Part shown: positions 7,083 through 16,196 of the stretch, piece after piece
How positions within the stretch are numbered: the stretch's first letter is position 1
Layout of the letters: each line of letters opens with the position of its first letter
NCBI GenBank assembly: GCA_021845505.1
Contig: JAJZVU010000007.1
Coordinates: 1-64,000 of the forward strand
DNA from: Pseudomonadota bacterium
Lineage (GTDB): Bacteria > Pseudomonadota > Gammaproteobacteria > Burkholderiales > Burkholderiaceae_C
Length of the DNA stretch: 64,000 bases
Direction: 5' to 3'
Notes under the pieces: generated by a model
The model's input: the letters and a program-made list of their open reading frames with translations, nothing else
Databases searched by the model: none
What the model was told of the DNA's origin: nothing
Position numbers and translations under genes: made by a program

Positions 7083-8486
7083 ATGAACCTGCCCGATGAA
7101 GTGGATGTGCTGGTGATCGGTGGAGGCCCCGGCGGCACGCCCGCGGCCCTGGCGCTGGCCCAGGCCGGCCGCAGGGTGGCGCTGGTCGAAGCCGGCCAGG
7201 GGCTCGGGGGAACCTGTCTGTTCGAGGGCTGCATCCCGTCGAAGATCTATCGGGAGGTCGCTGCAAGACGCGGGGAGATCTCCGATGCGGCGCAATTCGG
7301 CCTGCGCGCGGCGGCGTCGGGCTCGCCGGCGGCCGTGGACTGGAACGCGGTACAGGCCCGGCGCCAGCGCATCCTCGCGCAACGCGCGCAGGGCGCTCTG
7401 GCCAAGGCGCACGCGCTGCCGGGCCTGCGGGTCGTGTTCGGACGCGCCCGTCTGACGGGCCCGCGCAGCGCGACCGTCGACGCCGGCGGGCAGTCCCATG
7501 CCGTGCGCTTCGGCCGCGCGATCCTGGCCACGGGATCGGTGCCGGTGCGCCCGCCGATCCCCGGCGTCGATCTTCCCGGTGTGCTGGATTCCCAGGGGCT
7601 GATCGAGATCCCCGCGATTCCCGGGTCGCTGACCCTCATCGGCGCCGGACCGGTCGGCGTGGAAATGGCGCAGATCTTCGCGCGGCTGGGAAGCCGGGTC
7701 ACGCTGCTGCAGGGTGCGGCGCGCATTCTCGAGCCCGTCGATCCGGTGCTGGCCGGCCTGCTGGAACGGCGCATCGAAGGCGACGGCATCACCGTGCGCA
7801 CGGGCGTACGCGTGGAGTCGATCGACGCGCAGGCACAAGGCGGCGAGCTTCGGGTGCGCTACACCCGGGACGGGCGCGCCGAGCAGGCGCAGTCGGAGAT
7901 CGTGGCCGTGGTCGCCGGCCGCCAGCCCAACGTCGAAGGGCTGGGACTGCAAGGCACCTCCGTGCGCGTCGGCCGCCACGGCGTGCAGGTCGATGCCACA
8001 CTGCAGACCGGCGAGCCGGGCATCTACGCCACCGGCGACCTCGTCGGACAGCCGATGTTCGCGCACTGGGCCACGGCCCAGGCGCTGGCGGTGGCGCGGC
8101 ACCTGCTAGGCCACGATGCGCCGTATCCGCGGCCGGAGCACAACTCGGCCGTGATCTTCTCGTTTCCGGAAATCGGCATGGCCGGCCTCACCGAAGAGGC
8201 CGCGCGCGGCGCGGGGCTGGATGTGGCGGTGGCCGAATACGACTACCAGGTCGACGCCCGCGCGCAGATCGGGGCCGACGCGTTCGGGCGATTGCGGGTG
8301 GTCTACGAGCGGACGAACCGGCGCATCGTCGGCATTCACGCGCTGGTCGACGGTGCGGCCGATCTGATGGGTGAGGCGGCACTGGCCGTGCGCCATGGGC
8401 TTCGCGTCGACGATCTGGCCGCGGCCATCCATCCCCACCCGACGCTGACCGAAGCCTTCGGACTGGCTGCGCTGGCGGCCCCGTGA
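7083..8486 (+). CDS. Dihydrolipoamide-dehydrogenase-like FAD/NAD(P) disulfide oxidoreductase
   Basis: Flavoprotein disulfide reductase of 467 residues. It has an N-terminal FAD dinucleotide fold (VIGGGPGGTPAALALAQAG, residues 11-29), the redox-active pair C45-x4-C50 in GGTCLFEGCIPSK, and a second NAD(P) Rossmann motif (GAGPVGVEMAQIFARLG). A second FAD motif (YATGDL) and a C-terminal dimerisation domain with the catalytic HPHPTLTE motif complete it. It is closest in pattern to lipoamide dehydrogenase but stands alone, without lipoyl or E2 genes; mercuric-reductase-type N-terminal and C-terminal cysteines are absent. Its position between the ars genes and the aio sensor suggests a role in thiol redox balance under arsenic stress. 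Confidence 0.85.
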   Translation: MNLPDEVDVLVIGGGPGGTPAALALAQAGRRVALVEAGQGLGGTCLFEGCIPSKIYREVAARRGEISDAAQFGLRAAASGSPAAVDWNAVQARRQRILAQRAQGALAKAHALPGLRVVFGRARLTGPRSATVDAGGQSHAVRFGRAILATGSVPVRPPIPGVDLPGVLDSQGLIEIPAIPGSLTLIGAGPVGVEMAQIFARLGSRVTLLQGAARILEPVDPVLAGLLERRIEGDGITVRTGVRVESIDAQAQGGELRVRYTRDGRAEQAQSEIVAVVAGRQPNVEGLGLQGTSVRVGRHGVQVDATLQTGEPGIYATGDLVGQPMFAHWATAQALAVARHLLGHDAPYPRPEHNSAVIFSFPEIGMAGLTEEAARGAGLDVAVAEYDYQVDARAQIGADAFGRLRVVYERTNRRIVGIHALVDGAADLMGEAALAVRHGLRVDDLAAAIHPHPTLTEAFGLAALAAP

Positions 8487-8619
8487 CGCGCCAGCAACCC
8501 TCGCCTGCTGATGCGCGCGAAGGACGCGCCGCGACCGGACTCGACGCGACGCGCACCCCTGGAACCCTGCGCCGCGACGGCGTGCGCCGCGGCGCGGTGA
8601 CGCTGTGCATAGGGGGCGC

Positions 8620-8642
8620 CCAGGGCCTTGCGCTGGCCCTGG
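8620..8642. terminator. GC-rich hairpin between convergent genes
   Basis: CCAGGGCC at 8620-8627 pairs perfectly with GGCCCTGG at 8635-8642 around a 7-base loop. It sits between the convergent flavoprotein and aioR stops. There is no T-run on either side, so intrinsic termination is uncertain. Confidence 0.4.
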
Positions 8643-8657
8643 AGACTCTCGGACGCC

Positions 8658-9998
8658 TCAGCGCCGCTGCGGCTCGCCACGGTAGCGGCGGAGCTTCTCC
8701 CACAAGGTCTTGCGGCTGATGCCCAGCGCCGTGGCCGTCTTCGTGATCCCGCCGTCGTTGTCCGACACGCACTTCTCGAGATAGTCGTGTTCGACTCGTG
8801 CCAGGTAGCGGTCGAGGGGTTCCGGACCCGTGGCAACGGGCTCGGCGCAGCAGCGCGAAGAATCCGTGCCCGGCAGGCTCGAGCGCTCCCGGCGCACCCA
8901 GCAATCGGCGGAGAGGTGGTAGGCCCGGTCGACCGTGGCGTACAGCTCGCGCACATTGCCGTTCCATGGCTGGAGCCTGGCCCACGCTGCGAACCGCGGA
9001 TCCAGGCGCCGGCACGAGCCGGTGCGCGCGTTGAGTTCGTCGACGCGGCGATGAGCCAGCCAGACCGTGTCGTCCGGGCGATCGCGCAATGGCGGAAGGT
9101 GGATCGGCAAGCCGCTGATGCGGTAGTACAGGTCTTCGCGAAACGCCCCCGATTCCACCAGTCGGTCCAGAGGCTTGTGGGTGGCGCAGATCAATCGCAC
9201 ATGGACCTGCAGCGCCTTCTCGCCGCCGACCCGCCGCACCTGGCCATCCTGCAGAACGCGCAGCAACTTGGCCTGCGCGCCCAACGGCATGTCGCCGATC
9301 TCGTCGAGCAGCAGCACGCCCCCGTGCGCCTGCTCGAAGACTCCGGCGTGCCGCCGGCTGGCGCCGGTGAAGGCACCGGCTTCGTGACCGAACAACTCGG
9401 ATTCCAGCAAGGTCTCGCTGAGTGCGGCGCAATTGATGGCCACGTAGGGAATCCGCTCGCGCGCCTTGCGCATGTCGGCGTGGATGCGCCGGGCCACCAT
9501 CTCCTTTCCGGTTCCCGATTCGCCCTGGATCAGGACGGGAAGCTCGAGCTGCGCCACGCGCGTGATGAGTTGTTCCAGAGCCTGCGCCGCTTCCGAGATC
9601 CCGAACCAGGCATCGCACCGCTGCGTACCCGGCGCAATCCACTCGCGGATGCGCTGCATCAAGGTATCCAGGTCGAAGGGCTTCTGGATGTAGTCCCACG
9701 CTCCTGCGCGCACCAGCCTCACGGCCTGGTCGACCGAGCCGAAGCCTGTCATGAACACCACCGGCGGACAACATCCGCCGTAGCGCTCGGTCATCGTCGT
9801 GAGCAGTTGCTCGCCATCGCCGTCGGGAAGCCGGATGTCGCTGAGCACCAGCGGATACAGCCGCTGCTGCAGCGAAGTGCGGGCAGCGCCGAGGTTGCGC
9901 ACCCATTCGACGCCATATTGCTCAAGTTGCAGTCGATGGCTCATGGACTCGCCCATGATGGGGTCATCCTCGACCAGCAGGATCGGCAGCTCGTTCAA
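8658..9998 (-). CDS. aioR: AioR: sigma-54-dependent NtrC-family response regulator
   Basis: Response regulator of 446 residues that would activate the arsenite oxidase promoter. The receiver domain has D11-D12, phospho-acceptor D54 and the switch lysine in IQKPF. The AAA+ domain contains Walker A GESGTGKE and the sigma-54 contact loop GAFTGA. A Fis-type helix-turn-helix closes the C-terminus (GGITKTATALGISRKTLWEK). The start is a TTG at 9998, preceded at 8 bases by GAGGAG; the receiver homology begins at once, so no ATG is needed. It lies downstream of aioX and aioS. The sigma-54 promoter upstream of aioB supports the assignment. Confidence 0.9.
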   Translation of the reverse strand: MNELPILLVEDDPIMGESMSHRLQLEQYGVEWVRNLGAARTSLQQRLYPLVLSDIRLPDGDGEQLLTTMTERYGGCCPPVVFMTGFGSVDQAVRLVRAGAWDYIQKPFDLDTLMQRIREWIAPGTQRCDAWFGISEAAQALEQLITRVAQLELPVLIQGESGTGKEMVARRIHADMRKARERIPYVAINCAALSETLLESELFGHEAGAFTGASRRHAGVFEQAHGGVLLLDEIGDMPLGAQAKLLRVLQDGQVRRVGGEKALQVHVRLICATHKPLDRLVESGAFREDLYYRISGLPIHLPPLRDRPDDTVWLAHRRVDELNARTGSCRRLDPRFAAWARLQPWNGNVRELYATVDRAYHLSADCWVRRERSSLPGTDSSRCCAEPVATGPEPLDRYLARVEHDYLEKCVSDNDGGITKTATALGISRKTLWEKLRRYRGEPQRR

Positions 9999-10057
9999 GG
10001 CTCGTCTCCTCGGGAATCTCCGGGCGTCTGCTCTGGTGGCCGACTGCCTTCAACGTA

Positions 10058-11485
10058 TCACGATTTCTGCAGGGAGCGCAGCGGGATTTCGATCAGCGCG
10101 GTCGTCCAGCCACGCTCGTGCGTCAGGGTGAGCGTGCCTCCGATATCCGACAGCAGGCGCCGGCTTTCCCACAGACCGAATCCCGGCTGATCGGGCGCAC
10201 CGAGATGCCCGGGTGGATCCATCACGCTGGCCGGTGGGGCGCTGCCCTGGTTGCGCACCGTGATGCGCAGCACCGCGGCCCGGGTGATCTCCGCCGAGAA
10301 CTGCAGCGTGGAATCGCGCTCCGCCGCATGACAGGCATTGAGCAGGATGTTGAGCGTGGCCTGCCGTACGGGGCCGGCCGCGAGCGGGATGGCATCGGGC
10401 AGCGCCAGATGTTCGTCCATCAAGACACCCCGTTCCTGCCGGCGCGGTGTGATCAGAGCCGCCAGATCGCGAAGATCCTGCAGGTTCAGGTTGCGCTCAC
10501 TCGGGCGGGTCTGCGCAAGCAGCGCCTGCGCGATCACCCTCAGTTGCTCCAGCCCGCGCGCCAGCAGATCCAGGGTGCGGCCAGTCGTTTCGTCATAACG
10601 CCCAAAGCGCCGTGCCGTCTGCACTGCATTGATCATTCCACCCAGAGGATTGTTGATCTCATGGGCGGTGGCCGCCGCCAGGGTGCCGACGGCTGCGAAT
10701 TTCTCGGTCTGGCGCGAGTGCTCCAGACCGGCCAGCAGGCGAAGGAAGGCGCGCGACAGGGCGCCAACCTCGTCGCGCCGGGTTGCGAGCACCTCGCCCA
10801 CGCGTCGCGCCTGCGCGCTGTCCGTCGCCATGGAGCCTCCGAGTCGCGCCAGCGGATCGAGCATGCGTCGGCTCATCCTCCAGACCACGGGGACGAACAG
10901 GAGTGCGGCGATCGTCGTGATGCCTGCGATCCACAGAACCATGGAACGCAGGCGCGCCTGGTACAACTGGTCACCCACGGCATACACGAGCGTTCCCACC
11001 GTGGCACCCGAATCGTCCCGCAAGGCAGCGATGTAGATGCGCCAGTGTCCGCTGCTGATCGGTGGTGGCCGTCCCGGCCTGGCCACGCCGCTGTGCGCCG
11101 GTTGGGCCAGCGTGAGCATGCCGGGCTTCCACAAGCGCGACCATTGCGGGGGCCTGGCCGTGGGAAAGCGCCGTGGATCCGAACTGGCAAAGACATGGCT
11201 GCCGCGATCCAGCACGACCGCAATGCTCCTGTCATTCGCCGGCCCCGCCGCGGTGACAGCCTTGAGAGCCTCGAACACTCCCCACACGTTGTCCTGCTGG
11301 ATCATCGGCGGGAGACTCTTGCCCCAAGCTGCCACAGCCTGCGACGCGCCGGCGTCGACATCCTCGATCAGGTACCTCCGGGTGAGCGCCCCCAGTCCCG
11401 CGGCCACCAGCAACGCGGTCAGGATCACCAGACTGGTTGCCAGCAGCGGAACCCGGATCAGCAAGGAATCCTTCATCCGCTGCAT
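10058..11485 (-). CDS. aioS: AioS: sensor histidine kinase of the arsenite-response system
   Basis: Membrane histidine kinase of about 475 residues. A first transmembrane helix lies at about residues 10-32, followed by a periplasmic sensor domain of roughly 150 residues, a second helix (LWIAGITTIAALLFVPVVW) and a HAMP linker. The dimerisation domain has the phospho-acceptor histidine in AHEINNPLGGM, and the ATPase domain has N-box NACHAAE. Its ATG shares one base with the aioX stop (TGATG), indicating translational coupling and fixing the start. The periplasmic domain presumably reads the As(III)-loaded state of AioX and the kinase phosphorylates AioR. Confidence 0.88.
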   Translation of the reverse strand: MQRMKDSLLIRVPLLATSLVILTALLVAAGLGALTRRYLIEDVDAGASQAVAAWGKSLPPMIQQDNVWGVFEALKAVTAAGPANDRSIAVVLDRGSHVFASSDPRRFPTARPPQWSRLWKPGMLTLAQPAHSGVARPGRPPPISSGHWRIYIAALRDDSGATVGTLVYAVGDQLYQARLRSMVLWIAGITTIAALLFVPVVWRMSRRMLDPLARLGGSMATDSAQARRVGEVLATRRDEVGALSRAFLRLLAGLEHSRQTEKFAAVGTLAAATAHEINNPLGGMINAVQTARRFGRYDETTGRTLDLLARGLEQLRVIAQALLAQTRPSERNLNLQDLRDLAALITPRRQERGVLMDEHLALPDAIPLAAGPVRQATLNILLNACHAAERDSTLQFSAEITRAAVLRITVRNQGSAPPASVMDPPGHLGAPDQPGFGLWESRRLLSDIGGTLTLTHERGWTTALIEIPLRSLQKS

Positions 11486-12372
11486 CACCCTGGCTCGTAG
11501 ATCTGCGAGACGGGGATGGGCGCGCGCGTGCCGTCGAGGACTTCGACCAGCGCTCGGATCCCGTCGAACCACTCCTTGCGCGGCCGCAGAAAGCTGTGCA
11601 GGTCGAGCTTGTTCAGCAGTTGTCGGCCTTGGTCGTTCGAATGGGCGTCGACCAGGATGTCCTGCAGGCGCGCGTGCAATTGGAGGTCGAGGCTGTGCCG
11701 TGTCACGATGGGCGGAAAACCGAAGTGCCTCGACTTGACCACCACCCGGGTCTTGCGTGCCGCGGGATCGGACTGGCGGTGCAGGACCTCCCAGATGTAC
11801 CCGTCGACCGTGCCTGAATCGGCGAGGCCGGCACCGACCGCCTCGACAACCTTGTCGAGTGCGTAGGTGTAGAAGCTTCCGCGAAAGAAGCTCTGCGGCG
11901 TCTGCCCCATCGCGCGCAGCGCGACGACCGGGACCAGGTAGCCCGAGTTCGACAGCGGATCATCGAAGGCGAACACATCCCCGCGAAGCGCGGCCAGGTC
12001 GTGCACCTCGGTTCGATCCGCGGAAGTGATCAGGTAACTGCGGTACCAGGGCTGTCCGTGCCAGCCGGGCTGCGCGCAAAGCCGCACGAAATGACGTGCG
12101 ACCACGTACGGATAACCGCAGATCCAGGCAGCCTCCATTTCGTCGGAACGCAGCGCCTCCAGGGCTTCCTGGTAGCTCGCCTTTTGGACGATGCGCACGG
12201 GAATTCCAAGCCGCGCTTCGATGTAGCTGCGCAGCAGCGGGATCGCATCGTGGATGAACACATCGGTGACGCCGAAGCGGAACACCGTTCGGGGCCGCGC
12301 CGCGCGCACCCCTGCCCACGCGGGCATCGAGCACGCGCCTGCGAGCAGCGCCAGGGACTGTCGTCGTTTCAT
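11485..12372 (-). CDS. aioX: AioX: periplasmic arsenite-sensing binding protein (PhnD-like)
   Basis: Periplasmic solute-binding protein of 295 residues in the PhnD/phosphonate-binding superfamily. In known aio systems AioX binds As(III) through a cysteine and signals to AioS. A signal sequence with an Arg-Arg n-region and a hydrophobic core ends near residue 20. The mature part keeps two cysteines, C85 and C99, either of which could be the As(III) ligand. Assignment depends mainly on context: it precedes a kinase and a sigma-54 regulator and is divergent from aioBA. A phosphonate or phosphite role is unlikely because no transporter genes are present. Its promoter region overlaps the predicted AioR sites. 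Confidence 0.85.
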   Translation of the reverse strand: MKRRQSLALLAGACSMPAWAGVRAARPRTVFRFGVTDVFIHDAIPLLRSYIEARLGIPVRIVQKASYQEALEALRSDEMEAAWICGYPYVVARHFVRLCAQPGWHGQPWYRSYLITSADRTEVHDLAALRGDVFAFDDPLSNSGYLVPVVALRAMGQTPQSFFRGSFYTYALDKVVEAVGAGLADSGTVDGYIWEVLHRQSDPAARKTRVVVKSRHFGFPPIVTRHSLDLQLHARLQDILVDAHSNDQGRQLLNKLDLHSFLRPRKEWFDGIRALVEVLDGTRAPIPVSQIYEPG

Positions 12373-12385
12373 GGTCGGACGTTGT

Positions 12386-12426
12386 CGTTACCGATTCGAA
12401 ACGCGGGGCGTTTCGCAACCGTAACG
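12386..12426. promoter_or_regulatory. Tandem 16-bp dyads, putative AioR upstream activating sites
   Basis: Two copies of GTTnC-N6-GnAAC occur at 12387-12402 and 12410-12425, with centres 23 bp apart. Together they form a nested 41-bp palindrome centred on 12406: CGTTAC at 12386-12391 mirrors GTAACG at 12421-12426, and CGAAACGC at 12397-12404 mirrors GCGTTTCG at 12408-12415. They lie about 87 bp upstream of the aioB -24 element, a usual distance for a bacterial enhancer. They are also only 15 bp from the aioX start, so autoregulation of aioXSR is likely. The motif resembles published AioR-site consensus patterns as I remember them. Confidence 0.65.
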
Positions 12427-12510
12427 CGCAGGGCTCCCTGATCCTTCGCGGCGGTCGACGAAGACCCCGAACACGTTGATTTGCAGGGGTCCTTCGAGGC
12501 CCGGATGCGC

Positions 12511-12526
12511 TGGCCCAGGGCTTGCT
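12511..12526 (+). promoter_or_regulatory. Sigma-54 (-24/-12) promoter of aioBA
   Basis: TGGCCC-N5-TTGCT matches the sigma-54 consensus TGGCAC-N5-TTGCW. The invariant GG (12512-12513) and GC (12524-12525) are separated by exactly 10 bases. The expected transcript start is near 12537, giving a leader of about 55 bases before the aioB ATG at 12592. It agrees with AioR being a GAFTGA-containing activator. Confidence 0.85.
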
Positions 12527-12591
12527 AACTCTAGCCCGATTGCGCGACACGCGCATCGGTCGCAGCACCAACAAGACATGGAGGAGAGATC

Positions 12592-13128
12592 ATGGCAGAG
12601 AACGTTTCGCGGCGCATTTTCCTGAAGGTGGCCGGATCGAGTGTCGCCGGCGCCGGAGCCGCACTGGCGCCGGCGGCGTCGGCCTTCGGCGGCGACAAGG
12701 GCACGCACCCGCCGCAAGGCATCGGAGCGGCGGTCCTTCCGTATCCGCGCCACGTGGTCGGCAAGGCGGCCGGCATGCGGGTCGACTCGCCGGTGTCGTT
12801 TCACTATCCCGACGCCGATTCGCCGTGCATGGCGATCAAGACCGGAGCCCGGGTGGCCGGAGGCGTCGGCCCGGACGGCGACATCGTCGCGTACAGCAGC
12901 CTGTGCACGCACATGGGGTGCCCGCTGAGCTATGAGCCTGCGAGCAAGCGGCTGAAGTGCCCATGCCACTTCAGCATGTTCGATCCCGAGAAGTCCGGCC
13001 AGATGATCTGCGGACAGGCAACCGAGGATCTGCCGCAGATCCAGCTCGAGTACGACCCCGCAAGCGACACCGTGCGAGCTGTCGCGGTCACCGGGCTGAT
13101 CTACGGGCGCCAGGCCAACGTGCTGTAA
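12592..13128 (+). CDS. aioB: AioB: Rieske subunit of arsenite oxidase
   Basis: Small [2Fe-2S] subunit of 178 residues that passes electrons from the Mo/3Fe-4S subunit to cytochrome c. A twin-arginine signal is clear (SRRIFLK, residues 6-12) and would export the folded AioAB complex to the periplasm. The Rieske ligands are C105 and H107 (CTHMGC) and C123 and H126 (CPCH). C110 and C125 are also present and could form the stabilising disulfide that some AioB proteins lack. A strong ribosome site, GGAGGAGAG, lies just before the ATG. The gene is directly downstream of the sigma-54 promoter and followed by aioA after 29 bases. Confidence 0.95.
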   Translation: MAENVSRRIFLKVAGSSVAGAGAALAPAASAFGGDKGTHPPQGIGAAVLPYPRHVVGKAAGMRVDSPVSFHYPDADSPCMAIKTGARVAGGVGPDGDIVAYSSLCTHMGCPLSYEPASKRLKCPCHFSMFDPEKSGQMICGQATEDLPQIQLEYDPASDTVRAVAVTGLIYGRQANVL

Positions 13129-13157
13129 CTGCAACGGACCATCGAGGAGACACCGCC

Positions 13158-15683
13158 ATGTCGAAGTTCAACGACCGCGTCGCACTGCCGCCCGCCGACG
13201 CGAGCCAGACCAATCTGACCTGCCACTACTGCATCGTCGGCTGCGGCTACCACGTCTACAAATGGGACGCCGACCGCGAGGGTGGCCGGGCACCGCACCA
13301 GAACGCGCTGGGTCTGGATTTTCGAAAGCAGCTGCCGCCGTTCGCCACCATCATGACCCCGGCGATGACCAACGTGCTGACCGATCGCGAGGGCAAGCGG
13401 CATAGCGTGATGATCGTCCCGGACAAGACCTGCGTCGTCAACCAGGGGCTGAGCTCCACGCGGGGAGGCAAGATGGCTTCCTACTTCTACAACGCCGACG
13501 GCATCACCCGCGAGCGCCTGCTGCACCCGCGCGTCTACCAGGGCGGGCAATGGCTGGACACCTCCTGGGATTACGCCGCGCGGCTTTACGCGGGCGTGAT
13601 GAAAAGGATCCTCGACCACGACGGACCCGACGACATCGCGGTCACGATGTTCGACCACGGCGGAGCGGGCGGGGGCTTCGAGAATACCTGGGGCACCGGC
13701 AAGCTCTACTTCACCGCGGTGCAGACGCCCACCTGCCGCATCCACAACCGTCCGGCCTACAACTCCGAATGCTTCGGCAATCGCGACATGGGAATTTTCG
13801 AGCTGAACAACAGCTATGAAGACGCCGAGCTCGCGGACGTGATCTGGTCGATCGGCAACAACCCCTACGAGAACCAGACCAACTACTTTCTCGCGCATTG
13901 GCTTCCGAATCTCCAAGGCGCGACCGTGGACAAGAAGAAACAGATGTTCCCCGGCGAAGCGGTCGGCGCGGGCAGGTTCATCTTCGTCGACCCCCGCCGC
14001 ACGCCCTCGGTTTCCATCTGCGAAGGCGTGGCCAAGGAGCAGGTCCTGCACCTGGCCATCCAACCGGGGGCGGACGGAGCCTTGTGGAACGGCCTGCTGA
14101 CCTACATCGTCTCCCAGGGCTGGATCGACAAGGACTTCATCGCCAAGCATACCGAGGGCTTCGACGAGGCGGTCAAGGCCAATGCCATGTCGCTGGACGA
14201 GTGCAGCCGGATCACCGGACTCCCGGTCGCGCAGATTCGTCAAGCGGCCGAGTGGTCGTACAAGCCGAAAGCTCCGGGAAAGCTGCCCCGCACCATGCAC
14301 GCATTCGAGAAGGGGATCATCTGGGGCAACAACAACTACGTCACCGAACAGGCGATCGGCGCGGTGGTTGCCGCGACGCACAACGTGGGAAGCCGGCGCG
14401 GGACCGGGTTCGTGCGCATGGGCGGGCACCAGGAAGGCTACGCCAGGCCGCCCTATCCCTCGCCGAAGAGCCGTTATCCGGCGTCGGACGTCCCGATCCC
14501 GACGCACGACAAGCTGATCGAGGTCGACGACTACCTGATCGCCGGAAAGGGCCGGATGGTCACGTACTGGGCCTGCGACACCTTCCAGACCACGAACAAT
14601 GCGCAGGCCTTGCGCGATGCGGTGATCCGGCGCAGCCAGATCGTGCGCGAGGCCATGGCGAAGGCCCACGGCGCGAGCGCGGAGCAGATGGCCGACGTGG
14701 TCTACGAGGCCACGGGCAGGGGCGGACTCTTCGTCGCGGCGATGAACATCTACCCGACCATGCTCGCCGAGGCGGCGCACGTGCTGTTCCCGGGAGCGCT
14801 GCCGGGCGAGATGAACCTGACCTCGATGAACGGCGAGCGCCGCATGCGCCTGTCGGAAAAGTTCATCGATCCTCCGGGCGAGGCTCTTCCCGATTGCCTG
14901 ATCGCGGCACGCATCGCGAACACGGTCCGCGGCCTGTACGAGAAGGAGGGCAACTCGAAGATGGCCGAACGCTTCTCGGGCTTCGACTGGAAGACCGAGG
15001 AGGACGCCTTCAACGACGGATGGCGTCGTGTCGGCCAGCCTGGCGCACCCAAGATCGATGCCGAGGGCTATCCGACCGACCACCTGGCCAACTACGAACT
15101 GTTGAGAAAGGCCGGAAACAACGGGGTCCAACTGCCCATCGTCAGGCTCGAAGGGGACCGGCTGATCGGCTCTGCCTCGCTGTACCCGGACGACAAGTTC
15201 GACACGCCCAACGGGAAGATCAAGGTCTTCGCAGCCAAGTGGCAGGGCATGCTCAAGCCGGCCGCCGACCTGAAGGCCAAGTACAAGTTCCTGATCAACA
15301 ACGGGCGCCTCAACGAAGTCTGGCAGACCTGGTACAACAACCAGTTCGACCCGTTCATCACCGAGCGCTATCCGATCGCCATCATCCAGATGAACCCCGG
15401 CGACATGAAGGAAATGGGCATCGAGCCCACGGACATCGTCGAGGTCTACAACGACTATGGCAGCGCCACCGCGATGGCCTATCCCGAGCCGTCGCTGAAG
15501 CCCCACGCCACGTTCATGGTGTTCGGAGCTCCCAAGGGCGTGCAGGGCTCGGTCACGAGCACGGCCACGGACCTGCACTTCCTGCCCTACTACAAGGGCT
15601 CCTGGGGCAACATCCGGCGCATCGGTTCGATGCCGGACTGGCAGCGCACGGTGTCCACCAAGAGCCGCCTGTACGCGGGTTGA
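13158..15683 (+). CDS. aioA: AioA: molybdopterin catalytic subunit of arsenite oxidase
   Basis: Large subunit of 841 residues of the DMSO-reductase superfamily. It oxidises arsenite to arsenate in the periplasm at a bis-molybdopterin guanine dinucleotide centre. The N-terminal motif C22-x2-C25-x3-C29 (CHYCIVGC), with serine rather than cysteine in the fourth position (QGLSSTRGG), is the arsenite-oxidase [3Fe-4S] signature. Segments [14 protein letters not shown] and FVDPRRT match conserved cofactor-binding regions. It has no signal peptide, so it would travel with AioB through Tat. Molybdenum-cofactor genes are not in the window. GAGGAGAC precedes the ATG by about 8 bases. Confidence 0.96.
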   Translation: MSKFNDRVALPPADASQTNLTCHYCIVGCGYHVYKWDADREGGRAPHQNALGLDFRKQLPPFATIMTPAMTNVLTDREGKRHSVMIVPDKTCVVNQGLSSTRGGKMASYFYNADGITRERLLHPRVYQGGQWLDTSWDYAARLYAGVMKRILDHDGPDDIAVTMFDHGGAGGGFENTWGTGKLYFTAVQTPTCRIHNRPAYNSECFGNRDMGIFELNNSYEDAELADVIWSIGNNPYENQTNYFLAHWLPNLQGATVDKKKQMFPGEAVGAGRFIFVDPRRTPSVSICEGVAKEQVLHLAIQPGADGALWNGLLTYIVSQGWIDKDFIAKHTEGFDEAVKANAMSLDECSRITGLPVAQIRQAAEWSYKPKAPGKLPRTMHAFEKGIIWGNNNYVTEQAIGAVVAATHNVGSRRGTGFVRMGGHQEGYARPPYPSPKSRYPASDVPIPTHDKLIEVDDYLIAGKGRMVTYWACDTFQTTNNAQALRDAVIRRSQIVREAMAKAHGASAEQMADVVYEATGRGGLFVAAMNIYPTMLAEAAHVLFPGALPGEMNLTSMNGERRMRLSEKFIDPPGEALPDCLIAARIANTVRGLYEKEGNSKMAERFSGFDWKTEEDAFNDGWRRVGQPGAPKIDAEGYPTDHLANYELLRKAGNNGVQLPIVRLEGDRLIGSASLYPDDKFDTPNGKIKVFAAKWQGMLKPAADLKAKYKFLINNGRLNEVWQTWYNNQFDPFITERYPIAIIQMNPGDMKEMGIEPTDIVEVYNDYGSATAMAYPEPSLKPHATFMVFGAPKGVQGSVTSTATDLHFLPYYKGSWGNIRRIGSMPDWQRTVSTKSRLYAG

Positions 15684-15700
15684 TCCAGCGTTTTCGGTCT

Positions 15701-15790
15701 CCCCATGGCCGAGCGGCCGTGGGGGAGGGTCGCCAACTCCTCGGCGGCCTCCATTTCGGCTCCCCCGGGAGCCGGCTTTTTGAAGCCGGC
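15701..15790 (+). terminator. Two hairpins between aioA and the cytochrome c gene
   Basis: The 142-base aioA-cytochrome gap contains two stem-loops. The first pairs 15701-15711 with 15714-15724 (GGCCG core, one G-T pair, CCCC/GGGG base). The second pairs GCCGGCTT (15771-15778) with AAGCCGGC (15783-15790) around TTTG. Neither is followed by a T-run. They may attenuate read-through or protect the upstream aioBA message rather than end the operon. Confidence 0.5.
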
Positions 15791-15825
15791 GACCGCAACG
15801 GGCCCAACGTTCAAGGAATCCCATC

Positions 15826-16137
15826 ATGAGAAAGGCGCTCGTGCTGACTCTCGCAGCGTCCTGGGCCATGCAGGCCTGGGCCTCTCCCGACATGCTGGAC
15901 CTGGCCAAGGCCAAGAACTGCCTGGCCTGCCATTCCGTGGACTCCAGGGTCGTCGGTCCCGCCTACAAGTCGGTCGCGCGCAAATATGCCGGGAAGCCCG
16001 GCGCAGAGCACATGCTGGTCAACGCCGTTCTCCACGGCCATGTCGGAACCTGGGGCAAGATCCCGATGCCTCCCAATACCGACGTCACGCCGGCACAAGC
16101 CAAGGAACTGGTCGCGTGGATCCTCAGCCTGAAGTAG
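15826..16137 (+). CDS. Small periplasmic c-type cytochrome (c551/c552-like)
   Basis: Monohaem cytochrome c of 103 residues, the likely electron acceptor of arsenite oxidase that delivers electrons to a terminal oxidase. A signal peptide (residues 1-19, ending AWA) precedes the haem motif C32-L-A-C35-H36. M81 in IPMPPN is the expected distal ligand. Length and spacing match class I c551/c552 cytochromes found beside aioBA in other arsenite oxidisers. It is separated from aioA by 142 bases with two hairpins, so its level may differ from that of the oxidase. Confidence 0.92.
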   Translation: MRKALVLTLAASWAMQAWASPDMLDLAKAKNCLACHSVDSRVVGPAYKSVARKYAGKPGAEHMLVNAVLHGHVGTWGKIPMPPNTDVTPAQAKELVAWILSLK

Positions 16138-16196
16138 GCGCCCGGGATGGCTTGTCACAACGACCCGACGACTCGGCTGCCCATCGTGCACTCGCC

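Noticed and set aside
11485-12372. Reading aioX as a phosphite/phosphonate binding protein
   Set aside because: The fold family is the same, but no ABC transporter genes are adjacent, and the overlap with a kinase gene and divergence from aioBA fit AioX.
13101-15914. Long antisense open frame opposite aioA
   Set aside because: Sense-strand AioA has complete cofactor motifs and conserved length; the antisense product has no family pattern and no ribosome site.
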